From: Pseudomonas sp. H1h
GTDB lineage: Bacteria; Pseudomonadota; Gammaproteobacteria; Pseudomonadales; Pseudomonadaceae
Assembly: GCF_000633255.1 (NCBI RefSeq)
Contig: NZ_AYMJ01000018.1
Location: 62,001 to 126,000, forward strand
Direction of reading: 5' to 3'
DNA length: 64,000 bases
Shown: piece after piece, positions 46,518-53,783 of the stretch
Layout of the letters: each line of letters opens with the position of its first letter
Position numbering within the stretch: the stretch's first letter is position 1
Program-made: the position numbers and the translations under genes
The notes under the pieces: generated by a model
The model's input: the letters and a program-made list of their open reading frames with translations, nothing else
What the model was told of the DNA's origin: nothing
Database searches by the model: none

Positions 46518-47534
46518 ATGGGTATTCAAGGTATCGATCTCTCGTTGATCTGGGGTGTGATCATTGCCTTCGGGGTGATGATGTACGTGATCATGGACGG
46601 CTTCGATCTGGGCCTGGGGATCCTGTTTCCGCTGATCCCGGATGAGCAGGAGCGCGACGTGATGATGAACACCGTCGCCCCGGTGTGGGACGGCAACGAA
46701 ACCTGGCTGGTCCTCGGCGGCGCGGCGTTGTATGGCGCGTTTCCGCTGGCCTACGGGGTGATTCTGGAGGCGCTGTACCTGCCGCTGATCCTGATGCTCT
46801 GCGGGCTGATTTTCCGTGGCGTGGCGTTCGAGTTTCGCTTCAAGTCTTCGCCGCAGAAGCGCCATTGGTGGGACAAGGCGTTCATCGGCGGTTCGCTGCT
46901 GGCGACGTTCGCCCAAGGCGTGGTGATTGGCGCGTACGTGTCGGGCATTCCCGTGGTGGATCGGCAGTTTGCCGGTGGTGGCCTCGACTGGCTGGCGCCG
47001 TTCCCGCTGGTGTGCGGTGTCGGTCTGGTGGTGGCCTATGCGCTGTTGGGCAGCACCTGGTTGCTGGTCAAGACCGAAGGCATGCTTGAATCGCGGATGC
47101 GTCTGTTCACTCGTCCACTGGCGTGGTTGCTGCTGGCGATGGTGGTGGTGATCGGCGTGTGGACCCTGCAACTGCACCCGGAACTGGCCATGCGCTGGTC
47201 GAGCCATGGGCATTTGATGGTGTTCGCCGGGCTGGTGGTGCTGGCGCTGCTGGCGTTGTTCGGGCTGCTGCGCACCTTGCGTCAGCGTCACACGCACTGG
47301 CCGTTCGTGTTCACCTTGGTGTTGATGCTGCTGGGTTACATCGGCCTGGCGCTGAGCATCTGGCCGAACATCATCCCGCCGTCGGTGAGCCTGTGGGCCG
47401 CGGCGTCACCGCCATCGAGCCAGTTGTTCGCCCTGATCGGCGCACTGTTCATCCTGCCGGTTATCCTGATGTACACCTTCTGGAGCTACTACGTATTCCG
47501 CGGAAAAGTGAGGATTGGCGATGGCTACCATTGA
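46518..47534 (+). CDS. cioB: Cyanide-insensitive quinol oxidase subunit II
   Basis: Subunit II of CioAB, 338 residues with about eight membrane spans. The N-terminal DLSLIWGVIIAFGVMMYVIM, then MDGFDLGLGILFP and APVWDGNETWLVLGG are hallmark CydB/CioB blocks. AAGGAG lies before the ATG, 3 nt after the cioA stop. The last 14 bp overlap the start of the following small gene. Confidence 0.94.
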   Translation: MGIQGIDLSLIWGVIIAFGVMMYVIMDGFDLGLGILFPLIPDEQERDVMMNTVAPVWDGNETWLVLGGAALYGAFPLAYGVILEALYLPLILMLCGLIFRGVAFEFRFKSSPQKRHWWDKAFIGGSLLATFAQGVVIGAYVSGIPVVDRQFAGGGLDWLAPFPLVCGVGLVVAYALLGSTWLLVKTEGMLESRMRLFTRPLAWLLLAMVVVIGVWTLQLHPELAMRWSSHGHLMVFAGLVVLALLALFGLLRTLRQRHTHWPFVFTLVLMLLGYIGLALSIWPNIIPPSVSLWAAASPPSSQLFALIGALFILPVILMYTFWSYYVFRGKVRIGDGYH

Positions 47535-47676
47535 TTCGCGTGAGGCCGGACCCAGCCGCTGGTACAAGCGCCTTGGCTGGTTGTTGTTGATCTGGCTGGG
47601 CAGCGTGGTATCGCTGGCGGTGGTCGCGAGCCTGCTGAAACTGGCGATGTATGCAGCGGGAATGAGAACCCACTGA
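47521..47676 (+). CDS. Small third subunit of CioAB (DUF2474 family, CydX-like)
   Basis: ATG 47521 lies inside the end of cioB in another frame and encodes 51 residues: a short polar N-terminus (MATIDSREAGPSRWYKRLGW), one membrane span (WLLLIWLGSVVSLAVVASLL) and a short tail ending MRTH. This matches DUF2474 proteins found after cioAB and is analogous to CydX, which stabilises bd oxidases. The 14-bp overlap implies translational coupling. A terminator follows directly, closing the operon. Confidence 0.82.
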   Translation: MATIDSREAGPSRWYKRLGWLLLIWLGSVVSLAVVASLLKLAMYAAGMRTH

Positions 47677-47680
47677 CAAT

Positions 47681-47712
47681 AAAAAACCGGAGCCATTGGC
47701 TCCGGTTTTTTT
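47681..47712 (+). terminator. Rho-independent terminator of the cio operon
   Basis: CCGGAGCCA pairs with TGGCTCCGG (47687-47705) and is flanked by an A-run before and a T-run after, so it can act in both directions. Confidence 0.92.
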
Positions 47713-47739
47713 GTGGCCGCAATACTGAACATCACCGAT

Positions 47740-47886
47740 GCCCACTCCCACCCTTGATCACGGTCAACCCCGAATCCTTCATCCACCACCAATCCCCTGT
47801 GGGAGCGGGCTTGCTCGCGAAGGCGTCAGGCCAGTCGATATTGATGCTGGCTGTGCCGGCGCTTTCGTGAGCAAGCCCACTCCCAC
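47740..47886. repeat. REP end, spacer and complete REPIN upstream of the transposase
   Basis: CACTCCCACCCTTGATC (an inverted REP end) at 47740, then a spacer with GAATCCTTCATCCACCACC, then a REPIN at 47798-47886 whose inverted half reads TTTCGTGAGCAAGCCCACTC. Same subtype as the copies after the transposase. Confidence 0.9.
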
Positions 47887-47987
47887 CCTTGATCTCGGTC
47901 GCAGACACATCCCGTCAATAAGCATGCGCGGCGCATGGTGCTGGCTGATCTAGCCTTTCTGAATTCAAACATCAACAAGGCAAAGGA

Positions 47988-48446
47988 ATGCCCGAACATT
48001 ACTCATCACATCGCCTGCGAACTGGTCGTCATTGCGAAGAAAATCGAATCTACCTTCTAACCGCCAATACCCTGGGACGCGAGCCTGTGTTCACGGACTA
48101 CAGACTAGGCCGGTTGGTCGTGAACCAGTTCAGAATGGCGCAGGAGGAAGGGTTTGCCGACACATTGGCATGGGTGATCATGCCGGATCATTTTCATTGG
48201 CTGATTCAGTTGCAAAAAGGAACACTCGGTCAATTGATGTGCCAGGTCAAATCCTTGAGTGCTCGTACAATCAACGAGGCGGCCGGTAGAACTGGAAGCC
48301 TCTGGCAGCAAAGTTTTCATGACCATGCTTTACGTCGAGAGGAGGACCTGGTGAAACTGGCGCGCTATGTAGTCGCTAATCCACTGCGAGCCGGATTGGT
48401 GAAAAAACTCGGTGACTATCCATTATGGGACGCAATCTGGGTTTGA
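47988..48446 (+). CDS. REP-associated tyrosine transposase (RAYT, IS200-like Y1)
   Basis: A 152-residue transposase of the Y1 HUH family. The metal-binding HxH is in VIMPDHFHWLIQLQKG near residue 68. The catalytic Tyr is in ARYVVANPLRAGLVKKLGDY near residue 127. AAGGA lies before the ATG. RAYTs are single-copy domesticated relatives of IS200/IS605 transposases that spread REP/REPIN repeats. It sits between REPINs of one subtype, the normal arrangement, and is intact. The product is expected to cut single-stranded REP hairpins. Confidence 0.92.
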   Translation: MPEHYSSHRLRTGRHCEENRIYLLTANTLGREPVFTDYRLGRLVVNQFRMAQEEGFADTLAWVIMPDHFHWLIQLQKGTLGQLMCQVKSLSARTINEAAGRTGSLWQQSFHDHALRREEDLVKLARYVVANPLRAGLVKKLGDYPLWDAIWV

Positions 48447-48494
48447 ACTCTGGATGCACATCCAGCGGATTACCCCAGAATAAATGCGATTTCC

Positions 48495-48720
48495 TGTGGG
48501 AGCGGGCTTGCTCGCGAAGGCGTCAGGCCAGTCGACATCAATGCCGGCTGTGCCGGCGCTTTCGTGAGCAAGCCCACTCCCACTTTTGATCTCGGTCAGC
48601 CCCCGAATCCTTCATACACCACCAATCCCCTGTGGGAGCGGGCTTGCTCGCGAAGGCGTCAGGCCAGTCGACATCAATCCCGGCTGTGCCGGCGCTTTCG
48701 TGAGCAAGCCCACTCCCACC
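48495..48720. repeat. Two REPINs downstream of the transposase
   Basis: Copies at 48495-48583 and 48631-48719, 136 bp apart, joined by a spacer with TTGATCTCGGTCAGCCCCCG. Both have the CGTGAGCAAGCCCACTCC inverted half. A similar spacer plus GGGTTTTCAGTG follows to about 48784. Confidence 0.92.
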
Positions 48721-48796
48721 TTTGATCTCGGCCAGCCCCGCATCCTTCATCCGCCACCAATCCCACATTGGGTTTTCAGTGTTTTATGAGGGGGAG

Positions 48797-49648
48797 TTAT
48801 TGCGCACCAAACATCGCGGTCCAGTAGATCCCGGCACTGCTTTTCGGATCGGTTGCGTAGGCGGCGCCGAGTTCCTTGTATTGCGGGTTCATCAGGTTGG
48901 CGCAATGGCCGGGGCTGGCGAGCCAGCCGTCGACGACTTTGCGCACGGTGTCTTGCCCGGCGGCGATGTTTTCGCCGACCAGTTGGCCGCTGTAGCCGGC
49001 CAGTTCCGCGCGGTCGCCCGGGGTGCGGCCGTCGCGGTCCTTGTGGTCGAAGTAATTGTTGTTGGCCATGTCCCGGCTGTGATCCTGAGAGATGCTGCCC
49101 AGGCTTGTGTTCCAGGCCAACGGTGCGGCGGCGGCAAAGGCCTGGCCACCGCATTGACGCGGCTGGGCGCGCGCAACATTGAGCTGTTCGAGCAACTTCT
49201 GGCCTTCGCTCTGCGCATCGCCCAGTTTCGCCGACAGCAACGGTCGCGCCAGCACAATGCGCCAGTCGCGATCGGCGCGGCTGACCCCGACATCGACGAA
49301 CTGCGGATCCAGCACCACCTGACAGAAACTCTCCTGAATCGCCTTCATCGCCGACGTCGCATCACGCGGACCGTTGAGGGTGATCGCCTGTACGTTGACC
49401 ATCGGGTAACTGGCGCTGGCCATCGCTTGTTGCAGATCGACCGCACCGGTAGCCGGCAGTCTCAGTCGTGGGTCGGCCGACAGCGGTGGCAGTTCGTTGG
49501 ACGCCTGACTGCCGCAACGCTGCGGTTGGCTGCGGTAGGCATTGATTGACTCGATCAGTTGCGACTCGTCGGCGGCCATGGCTGAGGCGGCGACGGCCAG
49601 GCCCACGGACAGTGCGGCAAAACGCAAGACGGATGGCATGAAACGCAT
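48797..49648 (-). CDS. Secreted CAP/SCP-domain protein, apparently duplicated
   Basis: A 283-residue protein with a Sec signal (RFAALSVGLAVAASAMAADE). Residues about 150-283 form a CAP domain of the bacterial YkwD type: SQDHSRDMANNNYFDHKDRD, GENIAAGQ and WLASPGHCANLMNPQYKELG. Residues about 25-145 look like a degenerate second copy (ESINAYRSQPQRCGSQ compared with EQLNVARAQPRQCGGQ) without the metal-site histidines. ATG 49648 has GGGAG. Function of bacterial CAP proteins is unclear, probably in the cell envelope. Confidence 0.85.
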   Translation of the reverse strand: MRFMPSVLRFAALSVGLAVAASAMAADESQLIESINAYRSQPQRCGSQASNELPPLSADPRLRLPATGAVDLQQAMASASYPMVNVQAITLNGPRDATSAMKAIQESFCQVVLDPQFVDVGVSRADRDWRIVLARPLLSAKLGDAQSEGQKLLEQLNVARAQPRQCGGQAFAAAAPLAWNTSLGSISQDHSRDMANNNYFDHKDRDGRTPGDRAELAGYSGQLVGENIAAGQDTVRKVVDGWLASPGHCANLMNPQYKELGAAYATDPKSSAGIYWTAMFGAQ

Positions 49649-49847
49649 GGAAATCTCCCTTGAGCGCAATGCGCTCATGATGCGCGAAAGGCCCCCGGTC
49701 AGTGCAATGTCTTTTTCTTCATCGAGCGGTTTTTCTGCGGAACATCGTGTAGGCATTTGCCGTCTACACTCAGCCGAGGCCCCCGGAAACCGGGCGTCTC
49801 ACCGACGAAACACCTTGCCCGCATCGGGCGCTACCGGAAGAACTGCC

Positions 49848-50468
49848 ATGCGATTGAAAGGGTTGGCTGGTTGTTTTGCATTCATCCTGCTGACCGGCGT
49901 TGTGGGCGCCACCGAGCAGGCCCCCATCAAGGCGAAGGCCGAAGAGAAGGCTCAGGTGCTGGAAGAGAAAGCCGCCGACAAGGTCAGCGCGGCGCCGGCA
50001 CCCAAATCCGAAGCGATCACCCCGACTGAAGTGCAAGCCGTAGACCCGGCAGGCACCGCGCCGCTGGACGATCCGATCACCTGCCTGGCGCGCAGTATTT
50101 ACTGGGAAGCCAAGGGCCGCGACACGCCGGAAATGGAAGCAGTGGCCAATGTGGTGATGAACCGCCTGGGCCACGACGGCTTCCCCGGTACGGTGTGCGA
50201 AGTGGTCAAACAGGGGTCGGAAACCAAGAGCTGCCAGTTTTCCTGGTGGTGCGATGGCAAGGCGGATCAGGTCAAGGAAGACACCGAATACACGTTGGCC
50301 AAGGATATCGCCGGCAAGGCACTCAACCGCCAGTTGCCGGATCGCACGCATGGCGCGCTGTACTTTCATGATCGCAACGTGCATCCGAGCTGGGCCAAGG
50401 AATACAAAAAGACCGCCGAGGTCGGCAAATTCCTGTTCTACAAACCGGTTGGCGGTGATGCGCGCTAG
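49848..50468 (+). CDS. Cell wall hydrolase, SleB type
   Basis: A 206-residue periplasmic protein: signal peptide (MRLKGLAGCFAFILLTGVVG), an Ala/Lys/Glu-rich linker (residues 22-70), then a Hydrolase_2 (SleB/CwlJ) domain: LARSIYWEAKGRDTPEMEAV with the catalytic Glu, VVMNRLGHDGFPGTVCEVVK and CQFSWWCDGK. Expected to cut peptidoglycan glycan strands. ATG 49848 chosen because it begins the signal peptide; the frame is open 300 bp upstream through noncoding DNA. Confidence 0.88.
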   Translation: MRLKGLAGCFAFILLTGVVGATEQAPIKAKAEEKAQVLEEKAADKVSAAPAPKSEAITPTEVQAVDPAGTAPLDDPITCLARSIYWEAKGRDTPEMEAVANVVMNRLGHDGFPGTVCEVVKQGSETKSCQFSWWCDGKADQVKEDTEYTLAKDIAGKALNRQLPDRTHGALYFHDRNVHPSWAKEYKKTAEVGKFLFYKPVGGDAR

Positions 50469-51352
50469 ACGCAGACTTCGCGTACACAGTTGCGCAACCA
50501 GCGATGCGCCGGGTCGGCGTCCACGCGCGGGTGCCAGAGCATCGACACGCAGATCGGCGGCATTTTGAAGGGCAGGGAAAAACTGTGCAGGCCGGTGCGC
50601 AGTTTGCTGGTGTGACGCTCGGGAACGGTGGCGATCAGGTCCGATTCGCGGACCAACGTCAGCGCTGCAGAGAAGCCGCCGAATGAGGTGACGATGTCCC
50701 GCGTGAGTCCCGAGGCGAGCAACGCTTCGTCTACCGGGCCGCTGTTGCGTCCGCGGCGTGAAATGAGAATGTGCTGGCCGCCGGCAAAGCGTTTGCTGCT
50801 GATCTTGCCCGCACTCAACGGATGACCTTCACGGACCACGCCGATCCAGTGATCCTGAAACAGGATGCGACTGTGCAGCGCCGGGTCGGTGCTGTCGTCG
50901 ACCACACCGGTCTCCAGGTCCACCCGGCCTTCACGCAGCAGCGTGCTGTCCTTGTCGGCTTTCTGCACGAACCGCAGGCGCACGCCGGGCGCTTCGTCTG
51001 CGATGCGGGCGAGCAGGGCGGCGGCGAACGTTTCAACAAAGCCGTCGGTGTTGCGCAGGGTGAAGGTGCGCTGCAACTGGCCGGGATCGAGTATCTCGGC
51101 GGGGCGCAAAGCCGCCTCGGCTTCCTGCACCAGGCCACTGACCCGCTCGCGCAACTCCAACGCACGCGGGGTCGGCACCAGGCCACGACCAGCCCTGACC
51201 AGCAACGGATCACCGGTAGTTTCGCGCAGCCGGGCGAGGGCGCGGCTCATGGCCGATGGGCTCAGCCGCAGAATTTGCGCGGCGCGTGCGACGCTGCCTT
51301 CGCGCAACAACACGTCGAGGGTGATCAACAGGTTCAGATCCGGTGTGCTCAT
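50465..51352 (-). CDS. LysR-type transcriptional regulator
   Basis: A 295-residue LTTR of the NodD/SyrM-like type: MSTPDLNLLITLDVLLREGS, HTH VARAAQILRLSPSAMSRALA, then an effector domain and the ending RVDADPAHRWLRNCVREV. Divergent from an MFS exporter gene 103 bp away, so it probably regulates it. The last four bases overlap the stop of the convergent SleB-type gene. Confidence 0.9.
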   Translation of the reverse strand: MSTPDLNLLITLDVLLREGSVARAAQILRLSPSAMSRALARLRETTGDPLLVRAGRGLVPTPRALELRERVSGLVQEAEAALRPAEILDPGQLQRTFTLRNTDGFVETFAAALLARIADEAPGVRLRFVQKADKDSTLLREGRVDLETGVVDDSTDPALHSRILFQDHWIGVVREGHPLSAGKISSKRFAGGQHILISRRGRNSGPVDEALLASGLTRDIVTSFGGFSAALTLVRESDLIATVPERHTSKLRTGLHSFSLPFKMPPICVSMLWHPRVDADPAHRWLRNCVREVCV

Positions 51353-51455
51353 GATGTGGCGTTCCATGCAGGTATCAAGTGCAAAGCATGCGTCTTGCGC
51401 CTTGCGTTGTCGAGACTCAGGCTATGCCGTCTGACCTTTGCATCAGGAGCGCCCG

Positions 51456-52868
51456 ATGTCCGAATCTGCCTTGCCCCCTCAAGCCCGCTGGGCGCTGACC
51501 AGTCTGGCGTTGTCGATGTTGATGCCGTCGCTGGACACCAGCATCGCCAATGCCGGCTTGCCGACGCTGGCCGCAGCGTTCGATGCGACATTTCAACAGG
51601 TGCAGTGGATCGTGCTGGCGTACCTGCTGGCGGTCACTACGTTGATTGTCAGCGTCGGGCGGCTCGGGGACGGGATCGGTCGACGGCGACTGCTGTTGAT
51701 CGGGATCGGTATTTTTACCAGCGCTTCGTTGTGCTGCGCGCTGGCCCCGGGACTGGGCTGGTTGATCGGCGCCCGGGCGGTGCAGGGCCTTGGCGCGGCG
51801 ATCATGTTTGCGTTGACGATCGCGCTAGTGGCGGATGCGGTACCCAAGGCGCGGGCAGGCAGTGCGATGGGCCTGCTGGCGACCATGTCGGCCACCGGCA
51901 CCAGCCTCGGGCCATCGCTGGGTGGGCTGCTGATTGCTAATGTCGGCTGGCCGTCGATCTTTGTCCTCAACGTGCCCTTGGGCCTGCTCAATGCGTGGTT
52001 GGTTTATCGCTATCTGCCGGCTGATCGGCCGGCGAAATCGGCTGTCGCGTTTGACTGCCTCGGCACCGTGGTGCTGGTGTTGACGCTGGCGGCCTATGCG
52101 CTGGCGATGACGCTCGACGGCTACACGCTGATGTTGCTGCTGATCAGCCTGTGCGGCGCCGGGGTGTTTGTCGGGGTCGAGATGAAAGCCAAGGCACCGC
52201 TGATTCGATTGTCACTGTTCGCCGATCCGCGACTGAGCAGCAGCCTGGCGCTGACGTTCCTGGTGACGACGGTGATGATGACCACGCTGGTGGTCGGGCC
52301 GTTTTACCTGAGCCGGGGCTTGGGACTGGGCAGCACCGTGGTTGGCCTGGCGTTGTCGGTCGGGCCGCTGCTGGCAGCGTGCGGCGGTGTGCCGGCCGGG
52401 CGTCTGGTGGATCGCTTTGGTGCGCGGCGGGTGGTGCCCGGCGCGTTGCTCGGGTTGGCTGGCGGTTGCGCTTTGTTGGCGCTGTTGCCGACGCGTTTCG
52501 GCCTGGCGGCTTATCTATTGCCGATGGCAGTAATTGCCAGCAGTTACGCAATGTTCCAGGCGGCGAACAATACCGGGTTGATGAGTACGGTCAGTCAGGC
52601 TCAGCGCGGCGTGGTCTCGGCCCTGCTCGGGCTGGCGCGCAATCTGGGCTTGATCACCGGCGCGGCGGTCATGGGGGCGGTGTTCGCATTCGCTACCGGA
52701 GACCCGACGCAAGCCCCGGCCGAAGTCATCGGCAGCGGCTTGCACTGTACATTCGGGGTAGCGGCGGCGCTGATGGTCATGGCCCTGATCGTCAGCCGAA
52801 CCCGGATCACCTGTGGGAGCGAGCCTGCTCGCGAAAGCGTCGTGTCAGTCAACACAAAGGTCGACTGA
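51456..52868 (+). CDS. MFS transporter, EmrB/QacA type, with REP-derived C-terminus
   Basis: A 470-residue major facilitator with about 14 hydrophobic spans: WALTSLALSMLMPSLDTSIA, motif A GRLGDGIGRRRLLLIG and motif C-like GTSLGPSLGGLLIANVGW. Likely drug/proton antiport or metabolite export. AGGAG lies upstream of the ATG. The membrane part ends at MALIVSRTR; the last 19 or so residues (TCGSEPARESVVSVNTKVD) are encoded by a REP element at 52812-52901, which also supplies the stop codon. Confidence 0.88.
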   Translation: MSESALPPQARWALTSLALSMLMPSLDTSIANAGLPTLAAAFDATFQQVQWIVLAYLLAVTTLIVSVGRLGDGIGRRRLLLIGIGIFTSASLCCALAPGLGWLIGARAVQGLGAAIMFALTIALVADAVPKARAGSAMGLLATMSATGTSLGPSLGGLLIANVGWPSIFVLNVPLGLLNAWLVYRYLPADRPAKSAVAFDCLGTVVLVLTLAAYALAMTLDGYTLMLLLISLCGAGVFVGVEMKAKAPLIRLSLFADPRLSSSLALTFLVTTVMMTTLVVGPFYLSRGLGLGSTVVGLALSVGPLLAACGGVPAGRLVDRFGARRVVPGALLGLAGGCALLALLPTRFGLAAYLLPMAVIASSYAMFQAANNTGLMSTVSQAQRGVVSALLGLARNLGLITGAAVMGAVFAFATGDPTQAPAEVIGSGLHCTFGVAAALMVMALIVSRTRITCGSEPARESVVSVNTKVD

Positions 52869-52901
52869 CAGGACCTCTTCGCGAGAAGGCTCGCTCCCAC
52901 A
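52812..52901. repeat. REP inverted pair overlapping a coding end
   Basis: Forward REP TGTGGGAGCGAGCCTGCTCG inside the last codons of the MFS gene and inverted partner (CTTCGCGAGAAGGCTCGCTC) after its stop. Confidence 0.92.
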
Positions 52902-52920
52902 ATTGGATGAGGCGTGTTTG

Positions 52921-53634
52921 TCAGCTGGCGTGGGTACTCAAGATGCTCGCCACCTGTTGCGGCTGGCAGTTGAGGTACGGCGAGGATTTCAGCCAGCGCT
53001 GGTCCGGGTACCAGGAAAACATGAACTGGCCGTCCTTGAGTTTATCGATCACCTGCCGTGCCACTTGCGGACGCACCGCCGGGCAACCCTGGCTGCGACC
53101 GATCCGGCCCTGACGCTTGCTCCATAACGGATTCACATAATCGGCGGCGTGGATCACGATGGCCCGGTCGCGGGCCATGTCATTGAAACCCGGCTCCAGA
53201 CCGTCCATGCGCAACGAATAACCGTGGGTTCCCTTGTAGCTTTCCTGCGTGCGGAACAAGCCAAGGCTGGACTGGTAGCTGCCTTCTCGGTTGGAGAACT
53301 GGGTGGCGAAATTTTCCCCGGAGTTGGAGCCGTGGGCGACCAGGTCGCGCAGCACCAGTTTCTGTCTGCTTAAATCGAAAATCCACAGCCGGCGCGCGGT
53401 GGACGGCTGCGAATAATCGATGATCGCCAGGTGACGGGACGGTTTCGCACCGTTGTTGACCGCGCATTGCATGGCGTTCAAGGCACCTTTCAGCGCCTGG
53501 GGATTGAGTTCCGGCGCGGCGTGCGCGAGGCTGGTAAAGAGAACCGGCGATGGCTTGCCGGCGGCGAAAGCTGGGCTGCTCACCACGACGAGGGTCGCGG
53601 TGGTCAGCAGAAGTCGGCGCAAAAACGTCAACAT
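52921..53634 (-). CDS. L,D-transpeptidase-like protein (YkuD_2/PF13645 family)
   Basis: A 237-residue exported protein with a signal peptide (MLTFLRRLLLTTATLVVVSS, cleavage near AFA-AG). The catalytic region reads IVIHAADYVNPLWSKRQGRI followed by GRSQGCPAVRP, giving the His and Cys of the murein L,D-transpeptidase catalytic family. Upstream block HGSNSGENFATQFSNREGSY is also family-typical. Probably acts on peptidoglycan in the periplasm. Divergent from the larger L,D-transpeptidase next door, which is of a different subfamily. Confidence 0.86.
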   Translation of the reverse strand: MLTFLRRLLLTTATLVVVSSPAFAAGKPSPVLFTSLAHAAPELNPQALKGALNAMQCAVNNGAKPSRHLAIIDYSQPSTARRLWIFDLSRQKLVLRDLVAHGSNSGENFATQFSNREGSYQSSLGLFRTQESYKGTHGYSLRMDGLEPGFNDMARDRAIVIHAADYVNPLWSKRQGRIGRSQGCPAVRPQVARQVIDKLKDGQFMFSWYPDQRWLKSSPYLNCQPQQVASILSTHAS

Positions 53635-53783
53635 TTATAAAGTGTCCTCACTTGCTACTTATTTGGCACTTTGGCTCCTGACTCCCAGTCATACCCAACA
53701 GACCCCGGTTTCGGGCCTGACTGTTCAGCGCACCTGATGTAAGGTTGCCGTCATTGAGACGGCCACGGATTGGAGTAAAGCAG

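Noticed and set aside
45012..47297. A 761-codon open frame on the minus strand opposite cioAB
   Set aside because: Its product is dominated by His, Gln and Arg with no domain and lies exactly opposite two well-recognised genes; it is a mirror of their GC-rich third positions.
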